This document shows, piece by piece, positions 16,310 to 24,529 of a DNA stretch of 64,000 nucleotides. A model generated the notes under the pieces. The model was not told the origin of the DNA and searched no databases. It saw only the letters and a program-made list of their open reading frames with translations. The position numbers and the translations under genes were made by a program. Origin of the DNA: Planctomycetales bacterium. Lineage in GTDB: Bacteria > Planctomycetota > SZUA-567. Numbering within the stretch: position 1 is the first letter of the stretch; the number at the start of each line of letters is the position of its first letter. The DNA is taken from the NCBI GenBank assembly GCA_025997475.1, contig BNUQ01000002.1, positions 1 through 64,000 on the forward strand, in the 5' to 3' direction.

Positions 16310-17227
16310 TTATTTCAGCGCTCCGACGAACGGCACTTGCGCTTCGATTTTTCGCAACTGGACGCCGAAATGTTGGTTGACGATGACCACCTCGCCGGCG
16401 GCGATGCGCGTGTTGCCGGCGTTGACGTCCAAAAATTCGCCGGCGAATTTGCGAAATTCGATAATCGTCCCCGGCGCGATTTCTTCGACGTTTTCCACGC
16501 GCTTTTTCGTCGTCGCCAACACCACAATCACCGGCAGTTTGAGTTTCCACGCCAATTTTTCGTTACGGTGCATAAATTTCGGCGGTTCCGGCGTCGCGTC
16601 CGCTTTTTCCGCCGCCGTTTCCGGCAAACCGGCGTCCAAGCCCGTGCAGGACACGGTCATCAGCAAATAGACCTTCACCGGCGCGACGCCTTCAATCGTC
16701 AACATCCCGCTCGCGCAGAGCAAGTCCGCTTCGCCGGTAACGGCGGCGAGCGCGGCGGGATTGGCGGCGATTTGATTTTTTTCAATCGTCCATTCGATTT
16801 TGCCGGACATTTCGCCGCGCAGGGCTTGCGCGCCCTGTTGGACGAGCGCGCCGGCTAATTCGGAATAGGCGTCCAAGCCGTCGGTGTCGAGTTGCGTGCC
16901 TTCAAGGTCGGCGGGCGCGCCGAGCGCCACCGCGAGGAAAAACGCAATCGCGCCCTTCGCCGCCGTCGCCGGAACGACGACGTAAAACTTGCCGGCGCGT
17001 TCGCCGTCCCAGCCGACGCTGGTAACGACCAACGTTTCCGTTTCGTTGGCGAGCGCGGTCGCGGGGGCTTCGTAGGTCGTTTCGTCAAACTGAAACAACA
17101 CGCCGCGGCTGAACGCTTTTTCCCAACTCTGAAAACCGCCGGTCAGCGTCGCCTTGGCGATTTTATTCGCCTCGTCGATGACCGCGGGATTGATGGTCGT
17201 GAAGGTCTCGTTGTGGAGTAAGTCCAT
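16310..17227 (-). CDS. fliY: Flagellar motor switch protein, FliY/FliN type
   Basis: About 305 residues. The C-terminal ~85 residues form a SpoA/FliN domain (LKLPVIVVLATTKKRVENV, EIAPGTIIEF, VNAGNTRIAAGEVVIVNQHF) that builds the C-ring below FliM. The N-terminal ~200 residues look like a degenerate CheC/FliY-type module (DAYSELAGALVQQGAQAL) in place of the usual short FliN N-terminus. The start is the internal ATG (17227, MDLLHNETF); 27 upstream codons only translate the AGTTAAAAGTTGAAAGTT repeat. It lies downstream of fliM with a foldback between. Whether it keeps CheY-P phosphatase activity is doubtful, since I see no clean ExxN pair. Confidence 0.8.
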   Translation of the reverse strand: MDLLHNETFTTINPAVIDEANKIAKATLTGGFQSWEKAFSRGVLFQFDETTYEAPATALANETETLVVTSVGWDGERAGKFYVVVPATAAKGAIAFFLAVALGAPADLEGTQLDTDGLDAYSELAGALVQQGAQALRGEMSGKIEWTIEKNQIAANPAALAAVTGEADLLCASGMLTIEGVAPVKVYLLMTVSCTGLDAGLPETAAEKADATPEPPKFMHRNEKLAWKLKLPVIVVLATTKKRVENVEEIAPGTIIEFRKFAGEFLDVNAGNTRIAAGEVVIVNQHFGVQLRKIEAQVPFVGALK

Positions 17228-17243
17228 TTTTGTAGCCAATTGC

Positions 17244-17333
17244 AAAGTTAAAAGTTGAAAGTTAAAAGTTGAAAGTTGAAAGTTGAGAATTGAGATAGGT
17301 CTTCTCAACTTTTAACTTTCAACTTTCAACTCT
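17244..17333. repeat. Foldback intergenic repeat, AAAGTTGAAAGTTAAA type
   Basis: Tandem AAAGTTAAAAGTTG units and the mirrored CTTTTAACTTTCAACTTTCA arm, making a hairpin in the fliM-fliY spacer. The right arm touches the fliM stop codon. Confidence 0.8.
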
Positions 17334-18357
17334 AAATTTGGTCGGCCGGACCCGCCGTTCGTTTAATTTGGAACGCGCGGTATTTGCCGAAGGTGCCGGC
17401 TTTGCCCATATATTTCGGTTTGCCGTCAATCGTCAGCAACAAATCGTCGGTGATGCGTTTTTTGGTGGTGATGATGTCGCCCGGCTTCAAACTGAGAAAT
17501 TGGTGCATCGAGATATTCGTTTTCGCCACGTAGGGGATGGCTTCCACTTTGACTTTGTGGACGCCTTCGTTGAGTTTGCGCCGCTCGATTTCCGGGTCGT
17601 TGGAGCGGCGTCCGCCGAACCACGTCTGAATGGTCGAGAAATTGCTCATCACCGGCTCGACCACCGGAAACGGCACGCAGATATTCAACATTCCCGAACA
17701 CTCGTTCATCTTGATTTCAAAGCAAACGAGAATGACGACTTCGTTGGGCGGGACGATTTGCATCAATTGCGGATTGGCTTCGTGCGCGGTTACGCGGAAG
17801 TCGATGTTCATAATCGGCATCCACGCTTCGCGCAAAAAGGTCAGCGTGTCGGTGAGGATGCGCCCGATGAGCCGCCATTCGATATCGCTCATTTCGCGTT
17901 CGGGAATGTGGACTTCGTTGGTGCCGCCGCCGAGCAATTTGTCCAAAATCGGATAGACGATGGTCGGGTTGAATTCCAGCACCATTTGCCCGTCGAGCGG
18001 CTCGCAGGAAATCAGATTGAAGCACGTCGGATTGGGCAAACTCATAATAAATTCTTGATACGTCAATTGCTCGACCGACACCATTTTCACGTCAACGATG
18101 GTGCGCAGATAACTCGACAGCGCCGCGCCGAGTTTGCGCGCCAGCACGTCGTGCAACATTTCCATCGAGCGGATTTGGTCGGTGCTGACCCGTTCGGGAC
18201 GCTTGAAATCGTAAATGACGTAATCGACCGCCGGACGCGCCGCCTTGCTCGGGGCGGCGACCGCCGCCGGCGCCGCCGCCTCGCCGCCGACGGCGAGGGC
18301 GTCGATGTTGTTCAGGAGCGCGTTGACATCGTCTTGGGAAAGGGTGTCGGTTGCCAT
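17332..18357 (-). CDS. fliM: Flagellar motor switch protein FliM
   Basis: 341 residues. The N-terminus MATDTLSQDDVNALLNNIDA is the CheY-P binding motif. A Pro/Ala spacer follows, then the CheC-like middle domain (YDFKRPERVSTDQIRSMEMLHD, FIMSLPNPTCFNLISCEPL, LGGGTNEVHIPEREMSDIEWRLIGR) and a C-terminal SpoA domain (GDIITTKKRITDDLLLTIDG). It is a component of the flagellar C-ring that converts CheY-P binding into rotation reversal. The gene heads a minus-strand pair with fliY. Length is typical. Confidence 0.96.
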   Translation of the reverse strand: MATDTLSQDDVNALLNNIDALAVGGEAAAPAAVAAPSKAARPAVDYVIYDFKRPERVSTDQIRSMEMLHDVLARKLGAALSSYLRTIVDVKMVSVEQLTYQEFIMSLPNPTCFNLISCEPLDGQMVLEFNPTIVYPILDKLLGGGTNEVHIPEREMSDIEWRLIGRILTDTLTFLREAWMPIMNIDFRVTAHEANPQLMQIVPPNEVVILVCFEIKMNECSGMLNICVPFPVVEPVMSNFSTIQTWFGGRRSNDPEIERRKLNEGVHKVKVEAIPYVAKTNISMHQFLSLKPGDIITTKKRITDDLLLTIDGKPKYMGKAGTFGKYRAFQIKRTAGPADQI

Positions 18358-18362
18358 TTGGA

Positions 18363-18478
18363 CTGCAATTAAGAATTAAAAATTAAAAATTAAGAATTAA
18401 AAATTAAGAATTAAAAATTAAGAATTGCGCGAAGTGATTGGGCTAAATCAAATGCCACCATTCTTAATTTTTAATTGA
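18363..18478. repeat. Foldback intergenic repeat, AATTAAAAATTAAGAATT type
   Basis: A long run of AATTAAGAATTAAAAATTAA units on the fliM side and a CATTCTTAATTTTTAATTG arm on the other. The right arm overlaps the 3' end of the FtsB-like gene and supplies its last codons. Confidence 0.8.
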
Positions 18479-18772
18479 ATCGCTCGTCGCGCCAAATTCA
18501 TTCGCCGCGCCTTTGCGGATTTCGACGCGCATCACTTCTTTGACGGTTTCGGGGTCGCCGCGTTCGATTTCGGCGGCTTTTTGGCGCATCGCGGCGATTT
18601 GCGCTTCTTTTTCTTGTTGGCGCGAGACGGTTTCGCGGAGTTCCAATTCCAACGATTCGCGTTTTTCCCGCGCCGGTTGATAGACGCCGAAAAACATTCC
18701 CGCCGCCAAACCGGCGAAAATTCCGGTCAACAATCCGCCGCGCCACAACGGCGCCCAAAATTCGACTTGCAT
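18464..18772 (-). CDS. FtsB/DivIC-like septum-formation protein
   Basis: 102 residues with one N-terminal transmembrane helix (~residues 10-32), then a charged coiled coil (ESLELELRETVSRQQEKEAQ..) and a C-terminal segment ERGDPETVKEVMRVEIRKG resembling the DP..IE..AR stretch of FtsB/DivIC. Those bitopic proteins hold the divisome core together with FtsL and FtsQ. It is upstream of fliM on the same strand. The tail ..DSIKN and stop codon come from the intergenic repeat. A FliJ- or MotE-like coiled-coil protein is the alternative; confidence is moderate. Confidence 0.5.
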   Translation of the reverse strand: MQVEFWAPLWRGGLLTGIFAGLAAGMFFGVYQPAREKRESLELELRETVSRQQEKEAQIAAMRQKAAEIERGDPETVKEVMRVEIRKGAANEFGATSDSIKN

Positions 18773-18933
18773 CGTTCCACCTCGTTTTTTCGGGATAAAC
18801 GTTCTGCATTATCGGACATTGACCGCGCCCAACTTTAACCGTAACGAAAAAACGGTTTTGTTTTGACTTGCCCGCCGTAAAAAATAAATTCTGCCTTTTT
18901 CCGCCAAGAGTTGGATGCAATTAAAAATTAAGA

Positions 18934-19256
18934 ATTGAGGTTACGAGATTTTGCCATTATCAACTCCGCTAAAAGCCCCGCAGGGGCTTAATGTGAATAA
19001 CCCCGAGTGGAGCGGCGATGTTCTACCGCCGCGAAACTCGGGGAAAACGTCCGCGCCAATCTCAACCCCGGCAGGGGTTGAACGATGGTTGAACCCCTGT
19101 CGGGGTTCGGTGATTTGAGGACGCCATCCCCGACCGGCGCGACGATAGCGCGTGTCGCTTGGTCGGGGTTATTCAAATTAAACGCCTACGGCGTTTTTTT
19201 AAGGATTTTATTTTTGTCAAATCAGTTGCTATTTTTGGGTGCGCGTAACATGAGTT
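18934..19256. repeat. Mosaic intergenic element with CGCGTAAC..TGAGTT termini (copy 2)
   Basis: About 323 bp from TTGAGGTTACGAG to GCGCGTAACATGAGTT. It shares AACTCCGCTAAAAGCCCC, the GGGGTT palindromes and CGCCTACGGCGTTTTTTTAAGG with copy 1 at 3770, but the central blocks are in a different order and orientation, so the family is modular. Confidence 0.8.
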
Positions 19257-19358
19257 ATGAATTAAAAATTAAGAATTGAGGAGTTTGATTTTTAGATTCG
19301 CGAAGCGCCGCTTTGATAATTATTCCACCATTCTTAATTGCTCTTTCCGAAATTCCGC

Positions 19359-20567
19359 ATGTCTTTCGCCTTCCTTAACGCTTATTCACCGGACGCCATC
19401 GCACAGATGTTGCGCGACGAACTCGATTCGGCGGTCGCCGTCGTCTTGCAATGTTTGCCGGACGCGCGTCGGCAAGCGGTTATTGCGGCGTTGCCGCCGG
19501 AACGGCAAGCGGTCGGCAGTGATTTGCCGCCGGAAATGTTGGAGGTGTTGGGCGACGAAATCGCCGCGGGCTTGCGCGCCAAAATCCGCGACCAAGTGAA
19601 ACGCGAGGAGGCGGCTCGCGCCCCGTCCGCCACTTCGAGCCGTTTCGCCGCCGCCGCTTACGGCAATCAAAGCGGAGTTATTGCTCGCGCTTCGCCCCCG
19701 CCGACCCCGCCGCCCCCGCCGCCGAGTCAATCGTCGCGGCGGCAAGCGCCGACGCCCGCCAATGAATTGAGCGCGACGTTGCAAAGAATTGTTTCCCCGC
19801 AATTGCGCGAAAATTTATCGCGCCGGAGCGTTTTGCCGCCGTCGCCGTCGTCGCCGGAATCGCCGGTCGTGCCGCGCGCCGAGCCGCCGCGCCCCGAAAC
19901 CAAAGAGCAACGCCTCGCGGCGATACAGCGGCAAATCCGCGAACGACGCGAACAGATGCAAAATCCGGCGCCTGCGGTGCTGGCGACGCCCGCAACGCCG
20001 ACGCGCCGTTCTCCGGCGGTTGCTCGACCTGCGGCACCTGTGCCGACGGCACCGCCGACCACCAGACCGCCGCGACCGTTTGATAAAAATAGCGCGATTA
20101 ACGAAGAAATTGCGCGGGCGCGGCTTCTCGCGGCGCAACATCCGCGCGGGGAAAACATTGACGGGCTGGCGCTAATCGCCAGCATCATTCGCGAGGCGCC
20201 GGGCGTGGTGCGCGAAAACGTGTTGGCGGCGGCGCCGGAACTTTACGCCGCGCTGAAAAAGAAAATGTTTGTGTTCGCCGATTTGGAAAAAAGTTCCGCG
20301 TCCACGTTGGCGAAAGTTTTTACCGCCGCGCCGCCGGAAGCGGCGGCGTTGGCGTTGCGCTTCGCCTCCGACCAACTTAACGAGCGCGTGCGGCAGGTGA
20401 TTTCTTCGCGCCGCGCGCGGCTCATCGAAGACGAAATCGCGCACGCCGGCAAGCGGGTGCGCCTCGCGGATATTGAAACCGCGCAACAGCAAATCATCGA
20501 CCTCGCGGTGGAATTACAGCGGCGCGGCGAAGTGATTATCGACGCGGCGGCGGCGGACGTGGTGTAA
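19359..20567 (+). CDS. FliG paralogue with proline-rich linker
   Basis: 402 residues. The N-terminal ~60 residues (FLNAYSPDAIAQMLRDELDS..VLQCLPDARRQAVIAALP) mirror the FliG middle-domain helix that normally reads EHPQTIA..L. The C-terminal ~100 residues (MFVFADLEKSSASTLAKVF, ALALRFASDQL, VRLADIETAQQQIIDLAVEL, EVIIDAA) match FliG_C. Between them is a ~200-residue low-complexity Pro/Ala/Arg linker. The EHPQT surface motif of true FliG is missing and the FliG N-terminal domain is absent. It sits directly upstream of canonical fliG. Probably an alternative or accessory switch/stator-interacting protein; ancestry is well supported, function is inferred. The start is ATG 19359. Confidence 0.7.
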   Translation: MSFAFLNAYSPDAIAQMLRDELDSAVAVVLQCLPDARRQAVIAALPPERQAVGSDLPPEMLEVLGDEIAAGLRAKIRDQVKREEAARAPSATSSRFAAAAYGNQSGVIARASPPPTPPPPPPSQSSRRQAPTPANELSATLQRIVSPQLRENLSRRSVLPPSPSSPESPVVPRAEPPRPETKEQRLAAIQRQIRERREQMQNPAPAVLATPATPTRRSPAVARPAAPVPTAPPTTRPPRPFDKNSAINEEIARARLLAAQHPRGENIDGLALIASIIREAPGVVRENVLAAAPELYAALKKKMFVFADLEKSSASTLAKVFTAAPPEAAALALRFASDQLNERVRQVISSRRARLIEDEIAHAGKRVRLADIETAQQQIIDLAVELQRRGEVIIDAAAADVV

Positions 20568-20570
20568 GAC

Positions 20571-20742
20571 AATTAAAAATTAACAATTAACAATTAACAA
20601 TTAACAATGGTGGAGTTTGATTTTCAAATTCGCGAAGAGCAATCTTTAAGTCCGATCCGCCATTTGTAATTTGTAATTTGTAATTTTTAATTGTCTTCGC
20701 TTGCTCTAATTGTTAATTGTAAATTGTTAATTGTTAATTGGA
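20571..20742. repeat. Foldback intergenic repeat, AATTAACAATT type
   Basis: AATTAACAATTAACAATTAA arm, core TGGAGTTTGATTTTCAAATT with CGCGAAG, then TTGTAATTTG and TTAATTGTTAATTG arms leading to the fliG start. Confidence 0.8.
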
Positions 20743-20751
20743 TGAAAAACT

Positions 20752-21795
20752 ATGGCGGCACCGGCAGACGACGCAAAACCGGCAAGCACGAGCGGTCTTA
20801 GCGGCTTGCGCAAAGCGGCAATCTTGATGATTGCGCTCGACCCCGAATCGTCGTCGAAAATAATGAGCAATCTTTCGACCGGCGAGATTGAAACCATCTC
20901 GATGGAGATTGCCAAACTCGACCAGGAGATTAAAACCGACGTGCGCGACGGCGTGGTCAAAGAGTATTACCAGACCTATATGGCGAGCAAATATCTCGAA
21001 CAAGGCGGGATGGAATACGCGCGGATGTTGCTCGAAAAAAGTTTGTCGCCGGAAGCCGCGGCGCGGATTCTTTCCGACCTTGAACAGTCGATTCAACAGA
21101 CGCCGTTCCATTTCCTGAAATCGGCGAACAGCGCGGATTTACTGCGCTTCATCATCGACGAACACCCGCAAACCATTTCGCTGATTATGGCGCATTTAAG
21201 CCCCAAACAGTCGTCGGAAATTTTGGCGGGGCTCTCGCCCAAAAAACAAATCGAAGTGGTAAAACGTATCGCGCGGATGGACCAGACCACGCCGGAGGCG
21301 ATAAGGGAAGTCGAAAAGGGCTTGGAAGAACGGCTGTCGTCCATCGTCAATCAGGACTTGGAAAAAGCCGGCGGCGTCGAAAACATCGCCGAAGTGCTGA
21401 ACTTGGTGGACCGCACGACGGAAAAAACCATTTTGGAACAATTGGAAGAAGACGACCCGGAAATGGTCGAACAGATTCGCCGCTTGATGTTCGTCTTCGA
21501 GGACTTGATTCAAGTCAACGACAAGGGAATTCAGGCGACGCTCAAAGAAATCGAAAACGACGAGTTGGCGCTGGCGCTCAAAACGGCGAGCGAGGAATTG
21601 CAGGCGAAGATTTTCAAGAATATGTCCGAACGCGCCGCGGCGATGATTCGCGAAAATATGGAATTTATGGGACCGACGCGGCTGTCGGATGTCGAAGCCG
21701 CGCAACAGCGCATCGTCGATGTCGTGCGCCGCCTCGAAGAATCCGGCGAGGTCATCGTCGCCGGTCGCGGCGGCGACGCGGAAACGGTGGTGTAA
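20752..21795 (+). CDS. fliG: Flagellar motor switch protein FliG
   Basis: 347 residues with all three FliG domains: N-terminal domain joining FliF (GLSGLRKAAILMIALDPESS), middle domain with the conserved EHPQTISLIMAHL motif, and C-terminal torque domain (RRLMFVFEDLIQVNDKGIQ, LALALKTASEELQAKIFKNM, GPTRLSDVEAAQQRIV). The charged residues that contact the stator MotA are present (E-D, K and R residues in the torque helix region). It lies between the FliG paralogue and fliH on the same strand; fliF is not in the window. Confidence 0.97.
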   Translation: MAAPADDAKPASTSGLSGLRKAAILMIALDPESSSKIMSNLSTGEIETISMEIAKLDQEIKTDVRDGVVKEYYQTYMASKYLEQGGMEYARMLLEKSLSPEAAARILSDLEQSIQQTPFHFLKSANSADLLRFIIDEHPQTISLIMAHLSPKQSSEILAGLSPKKQIEVVKRIARMDQTTPEAIREVEKGLEERLSSIVNQDLEKAGGVENIAEVLNLVDRTTEKTILEQLEEDDPEMVEQIRRLMFVFEDLIQVNDKGIQATLKEIENDELALALKTASEELQAKIFKNMSERAAAMIRENMEFMGPTRLSDVEAAQQRIVDVVRRLEESGEVIVAGRGGDAETVV

Positions 21796-21801
21796 TAGGA
21801 C

Positions 21802-21957
21802 AGCGTTGAGAGTTTAGAGTTAAGAGTTGAGAGTTTAGCAGTGGACGCGCTTCGCGCACATTAAAATAAAACACCGCTCTTTCAACGCTAAACTTTCAAC
21901 TCTAAACTCTCAAATCTAAACGCTCAATTCTAAACTCTCAACTCTAAACTCTGCGCT
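21802..21957. repeat. Foldback intergenic repeat, TTTAGAGTTGAGAG type
   Basis: Arms of GAGAGTTTAGAGTTAAGAGT and the mirrored CTAAACTCTCAAATC / CTCAACTCTAAACTCT around a short CGCGCTTCGCGC palindrome. Same architecture as the other foldbacks but a different arm motif. Confidence 0.8.
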
Positions 21958-21959
21958 TT

Positions 21960-23165
21960 ATGGCTCAAATTATCGCTACCGAAGACCTGCCTGCCGTTGC
22001 CGGTTCGTCGGCGGTGGCGTTTAACATTCCCGACTTGAAAGCGACGGCGGCGAAAATTATTCGCGCCGCGAAAGGCGTCGCCGACCAACGCATCAACGAA
22101 GCCAACCGCATCGCCGTCGAAAAAGAAAAAGCCGCCTACGCCAAGGGCTTGGAAAAAGGCGAGGCGGAAGGAATGAAAAAAGGCGAAGCCGCCGGACGCG
22201 CCGCCGGCGAAAAAGCCGCGCGCGACGAATTTACCAAAAGCGTCGCCTCGGTCGCCGCCGCGCTGAAAGCGGCCATCGCCGAACTGAACCAGCGCAAAAC
22301 CCAACTGCAAGCCGACGCCGAAACGGATTTATTGCATCTCGCGCTGGCGATTGCCCGCCGCGTCGCGCGGCGCGAATTGACCGTCAATCCGGCGGCGATA
22401 ATGCCGAGCGTGCAGGAGGCGATTGGACTGTGCAACAACCGGAGCGACGTAACCTTGCGCTTAAATCCCGCCGATGTCGCGGCGGTCGAAAATGAAATAC
22501 CGGCGTTGCAAGGCGTCTTCAACGATTTGGGACGGGTGAATGTCGCCGGCGACGACAACATCGAACGCGGCGGCGTGCTGTTGACCAACCGCCAAAGCAC
22601 GGTGAATTTACAATTGGCGGAACAATTCGCGGCGTTGACGCGCGCGCTGACCGGCGGCGAACACGACCCGTTTAACGACGCAAGTTTTTCGGACGAAATT
22701 TCTTCGAGCGAGAGTTTCTCGAACGCGAATTTTTCGGCGGCGACCTCGCCGCCCGCCGGTATTGCGCCGTTGCCCGTCGTCGAAACCACGCCGGAAACGC
22801 CGGTCGTTTCGCCGTCGCCCGCGAAGCCGTCGCCGGAAGCATCGCCCGTAACTTCCGCGCCGCCGGAAATTGCACCCGCGTCGTCGTCGCCGACAAACGC
22901 GGCGCCAAGCGTTGCGCCGACGCCAGCGGCGGAAACGCCGCCGCCGCCGGTGTCGCCGCCGCCGGTGGCGGCGACACCGGCGGCGGTGGCGACGGCATCT
23001 GCGGTGGCGAATCCGTTGGCACAAACATTCACGGAAACGCCGGTGAACGCGCTCCCGCCGAAAACGTCGGCGACAATGTCGTTGAGCGGCTTGAAAAGTT
23101 TGAGCGATTTAACCGGCGACGAAAAAACCGAAGCGGCAATCAACGCCGCGTTGCGGGGCGGGTAA
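21960..23165 (+). CDS. fliH: Flagellar assembly protein FliH with long C-terminal tail
   Basis: 401 residues. Residues ~60-85 carry the FliH GxxxG ladder (GLEKGEAEGMKKGEAAGRAA). Residues ~110-225 form the conserved domain (LLHLALAIARRVARREL, DVTLRLNPADVAAVENEIP, DDNIERGGVLLTNRQSTVNL). FliH dimerises and regulates the export ATPase FliI at the flagellar base. Beyond residue ~230 there is an extra ~165-residue Ser-, then Pro/Ala/Thr-rich tail ending in a charged helix, not usual in FliH (normally ~230 aa). The fliI gene does not follow; an intergenic repeat and a minus-strand gene do. Confidence 0.85.
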   Translation: MAQIIATEDLPAVAGSSAVAFNIPDLKATAAKIIRAAKGVADQRINEANRIAVEKEKAAYAKGLEKGEAEGMKKGEAAGRAAGEKAARDEFTKSVASVAAALKAAIAELNQRKTQLQADAETDLLHLALAIARRVARRELTVNPAAIMPSVQEAIGLCNNRSDVTLRLNPADVAAVENEIPALQGVFNDLGRVNVAGDDNIERGGVLLTNRQSTVNLQLAEQFAALTRALTGGEHDPFNDASFSDEISSSESFSNANFSAATSPPAGIAPLPVVETTPETPVVSPSPAKPSPEASPVTSAPPEIAPASSSPTNAAPSVAPTPAAETPPPPVSPPPVAATPAAVATASAVANPLAQTFTETPVNALPPKTSATMSLSGLKSLSDLTGDEKTEAAINAALRGG

Positions 23166-23189
23166 GAGCGATTACGAATTAAAAATTAA

Positions 23190-23297
23190 GAACTGAGGTT
23201 CCGCGATTTTGTCATCATCAACTCCGCCCCCGCCCGACCGGCGCGACGATAGCGCGTGTCGCTTGACGTTATTCAAATTAAACGCCTACGGCGTTTT
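23190..23297. repeat. Mosaic intergenic element, shortened copy
   Basis: Starts ACTGAGGTTCCGCGATTTTG and CATCATCAACTCCGCC, then jumps to the CGCGACGATAGCGCGTGTCG block and CGCCTACGGCGTTTTTGCC. It is an internally deleted copy of the CGCGTAAC family abutting the 3' end of the znuA-like gene. Confidence 0.7.
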
Positions 23298-23304
23298 TGC
23301 CGCT

Positions 23305-24270
23305 CTACTCCAACGCCTCCCGCAAATTGATTAGATTTTGCCGCATCAAATCGAGATACGACGCGCCGCTCAGCCATTCTTTTTTGCCGATGTTGTGGCA
23401 GGCGTGGAACAAAAGTTTTTTCGCGCCGGCGGCTTCGGCGATGGTGTTTGCCATTTTTTCATTGGACATTTCAAGATAAAAAACCACCGGAATTTTTTCG
23501 TCGCGAACTTTCCTAATCAAAAACGCCACCGTTTTCGCGCTCGCCTCGACTTCCGCCGCACAGCCCGGAAACGCCGCAAAATACCGCAATCCGTAGGCGT
23601 CGGCGAAATAGCGGAACGGAAACCGGTCGCCGAAAACGATTACTTTCCGCTTGCCGTTTTTCACGACGGCGGCGAAATCGGCGTCCAAGCGGTCGAGTTG
23701 CGCCGCATACGCCGCCGTCCGCTCGCGATAATAATCCGCGCCGGCGGGGTCGAGTTCGCCGAGCGCCGCGCCGACGGCTTGCGCGATTTTTTTCGCGTTG
23801 CGCGGCGAAGTCCACACGTGCTCGTCGTATTCGACTTCGTCGTCGCCGACTTGCGCCGGTTTTTGCAGACAGCACTCCAGCGTGCAATTTCCCTCGGCGG
23901 TTTGCATTCCTTCGACGATTTCTTCGGGGACGGGTTCGACGATTTTCATCATCGAAAGGACTTTGATTTTTTTACCGTCCAACGCTTGCAACACGGACTC
24001 GACCCACGTGTCGGATTCGCCGCCGCCATAGATAAACAAATCGCTTTTCTGAATGGCAATGAGGTCTTGCGGCGTCGGCTCAAACGAATGGCTTTCGGCG
24101 CCGGGCGGCAACAACATTTTGAGTTCGACGCGGTCGCCGCCGACGGCGCGGGCGAAATCGTAAGGCGGGAAAATCGTGGTTACCACCGATATTTTTTTCT
24201 CCGCGCCGTGCGCGAAACCGACGGCGAGCCATAAAAACACCATAAAAACGCGAGAAAATAAGTTATTCAT
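23305..24270 (-). CDS. Zinc/manganese ABC transporter substrate-binding protein
   Basis: 321 residues. Signal peptide MNNLFSRVFMVFLWLAVGFA, then a cluster A-I metal-binding fold: VTTIFPPYDFARAVGG, ligand His in GAESHSFEPTPQDL, DEHVWTSPRNA, and LEMSNEKMANTIAEAAGA. The second-lobe motif is GDRFPFRYFADAYGLRYF with AAFPGC, a variant I know from clostridial Zn-binding proteins, instead of the usual H-x-A-F. A Cys-rich, acidic loop (GNCTLECCLQKP) replaces the ZnuA His-rich loop. The start has GGAGG 4 nt upstream; the open frame upstream reads into a mobile element. No permease or ATPase is adjacent. Confidence 0.85.
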   Translation of the reverse strand: MNNLFSRVFMVFLWLAVGFAHGAEKKISVVTTIFPPYDFARAVGGDRVELKMLLPPGAESHSFEPTPQDLIAIQKSDLFIYGGGESDTWVESVLQALDGKKIKVLSMMKIVEPVPEEIVEGMQTAEGNCTLECCLQKPAQVGDDEVEYDEHVWTSPRNAKKIAQAVGAALGELDPAGADYYRERTAAYAAQLDRLDADFAAVVKNGKRKVIVFGDRFPFRYFADAYGLRYFAAFPGCAAEVEASAKTVAFLIRKVRDEKIPVVFYLEMSNEKMANTIAEAAGAKKLLFHACHNIGKKEWLSGASYLDLMRQNLINLREALE

Positions 24271-24330
24271 AAAACCTCCGAATTTAAAACGGGAAAAACG
24301 GGAAAACGGAATCAACCGTGAACGGTTAAT

Positions 24331-24493
24331 TAGACCTGTTCGACAACCAATTCGCGGCATCTTTTCGGTTAATTTTTCGTCCCGCTACGTCAAAATTCCT
24401 TGCAATACTCTCGGTATTGCTTCGTCATTTTTCCTTGCGGGACGGAAAATTAGACCCGAAAATTTGCTCGCTCTTGGTTATCGAACAGGTCTA
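24331..24493. mobile_element. 163-bp near-palindromic MITE-like element (copy 1)
   Basis: Bounded by TAGACCTGTTCGACAACCA and TGGTTATCGAACAGGTCTA, a 19-bp terminal inverted repeat with one mismatch and TA at both edges. The interior is also mirrored around GCAATACTCTCGGTATTGC, so the whole element can fold into one long hairpin. It has no coding capacity. It separates the znuA-like gene from the small Cys/His protein gene. Identical-length copies lie at 32994 and 62870. Confidence 0.9.
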
Positions 24494-24529
24494 TTCTTAA
24501 TTCCGAACGCGGGATTTTTAACCGGGCGG

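Noticed and set aside
16310..17308. Longer start for fliY (27 extra N-terminal codons)
   Set aside because: The extra residues only translate the AAAGTTGAAAGTTAAA repeat; the ATG at 17227 begins the conserved protein.
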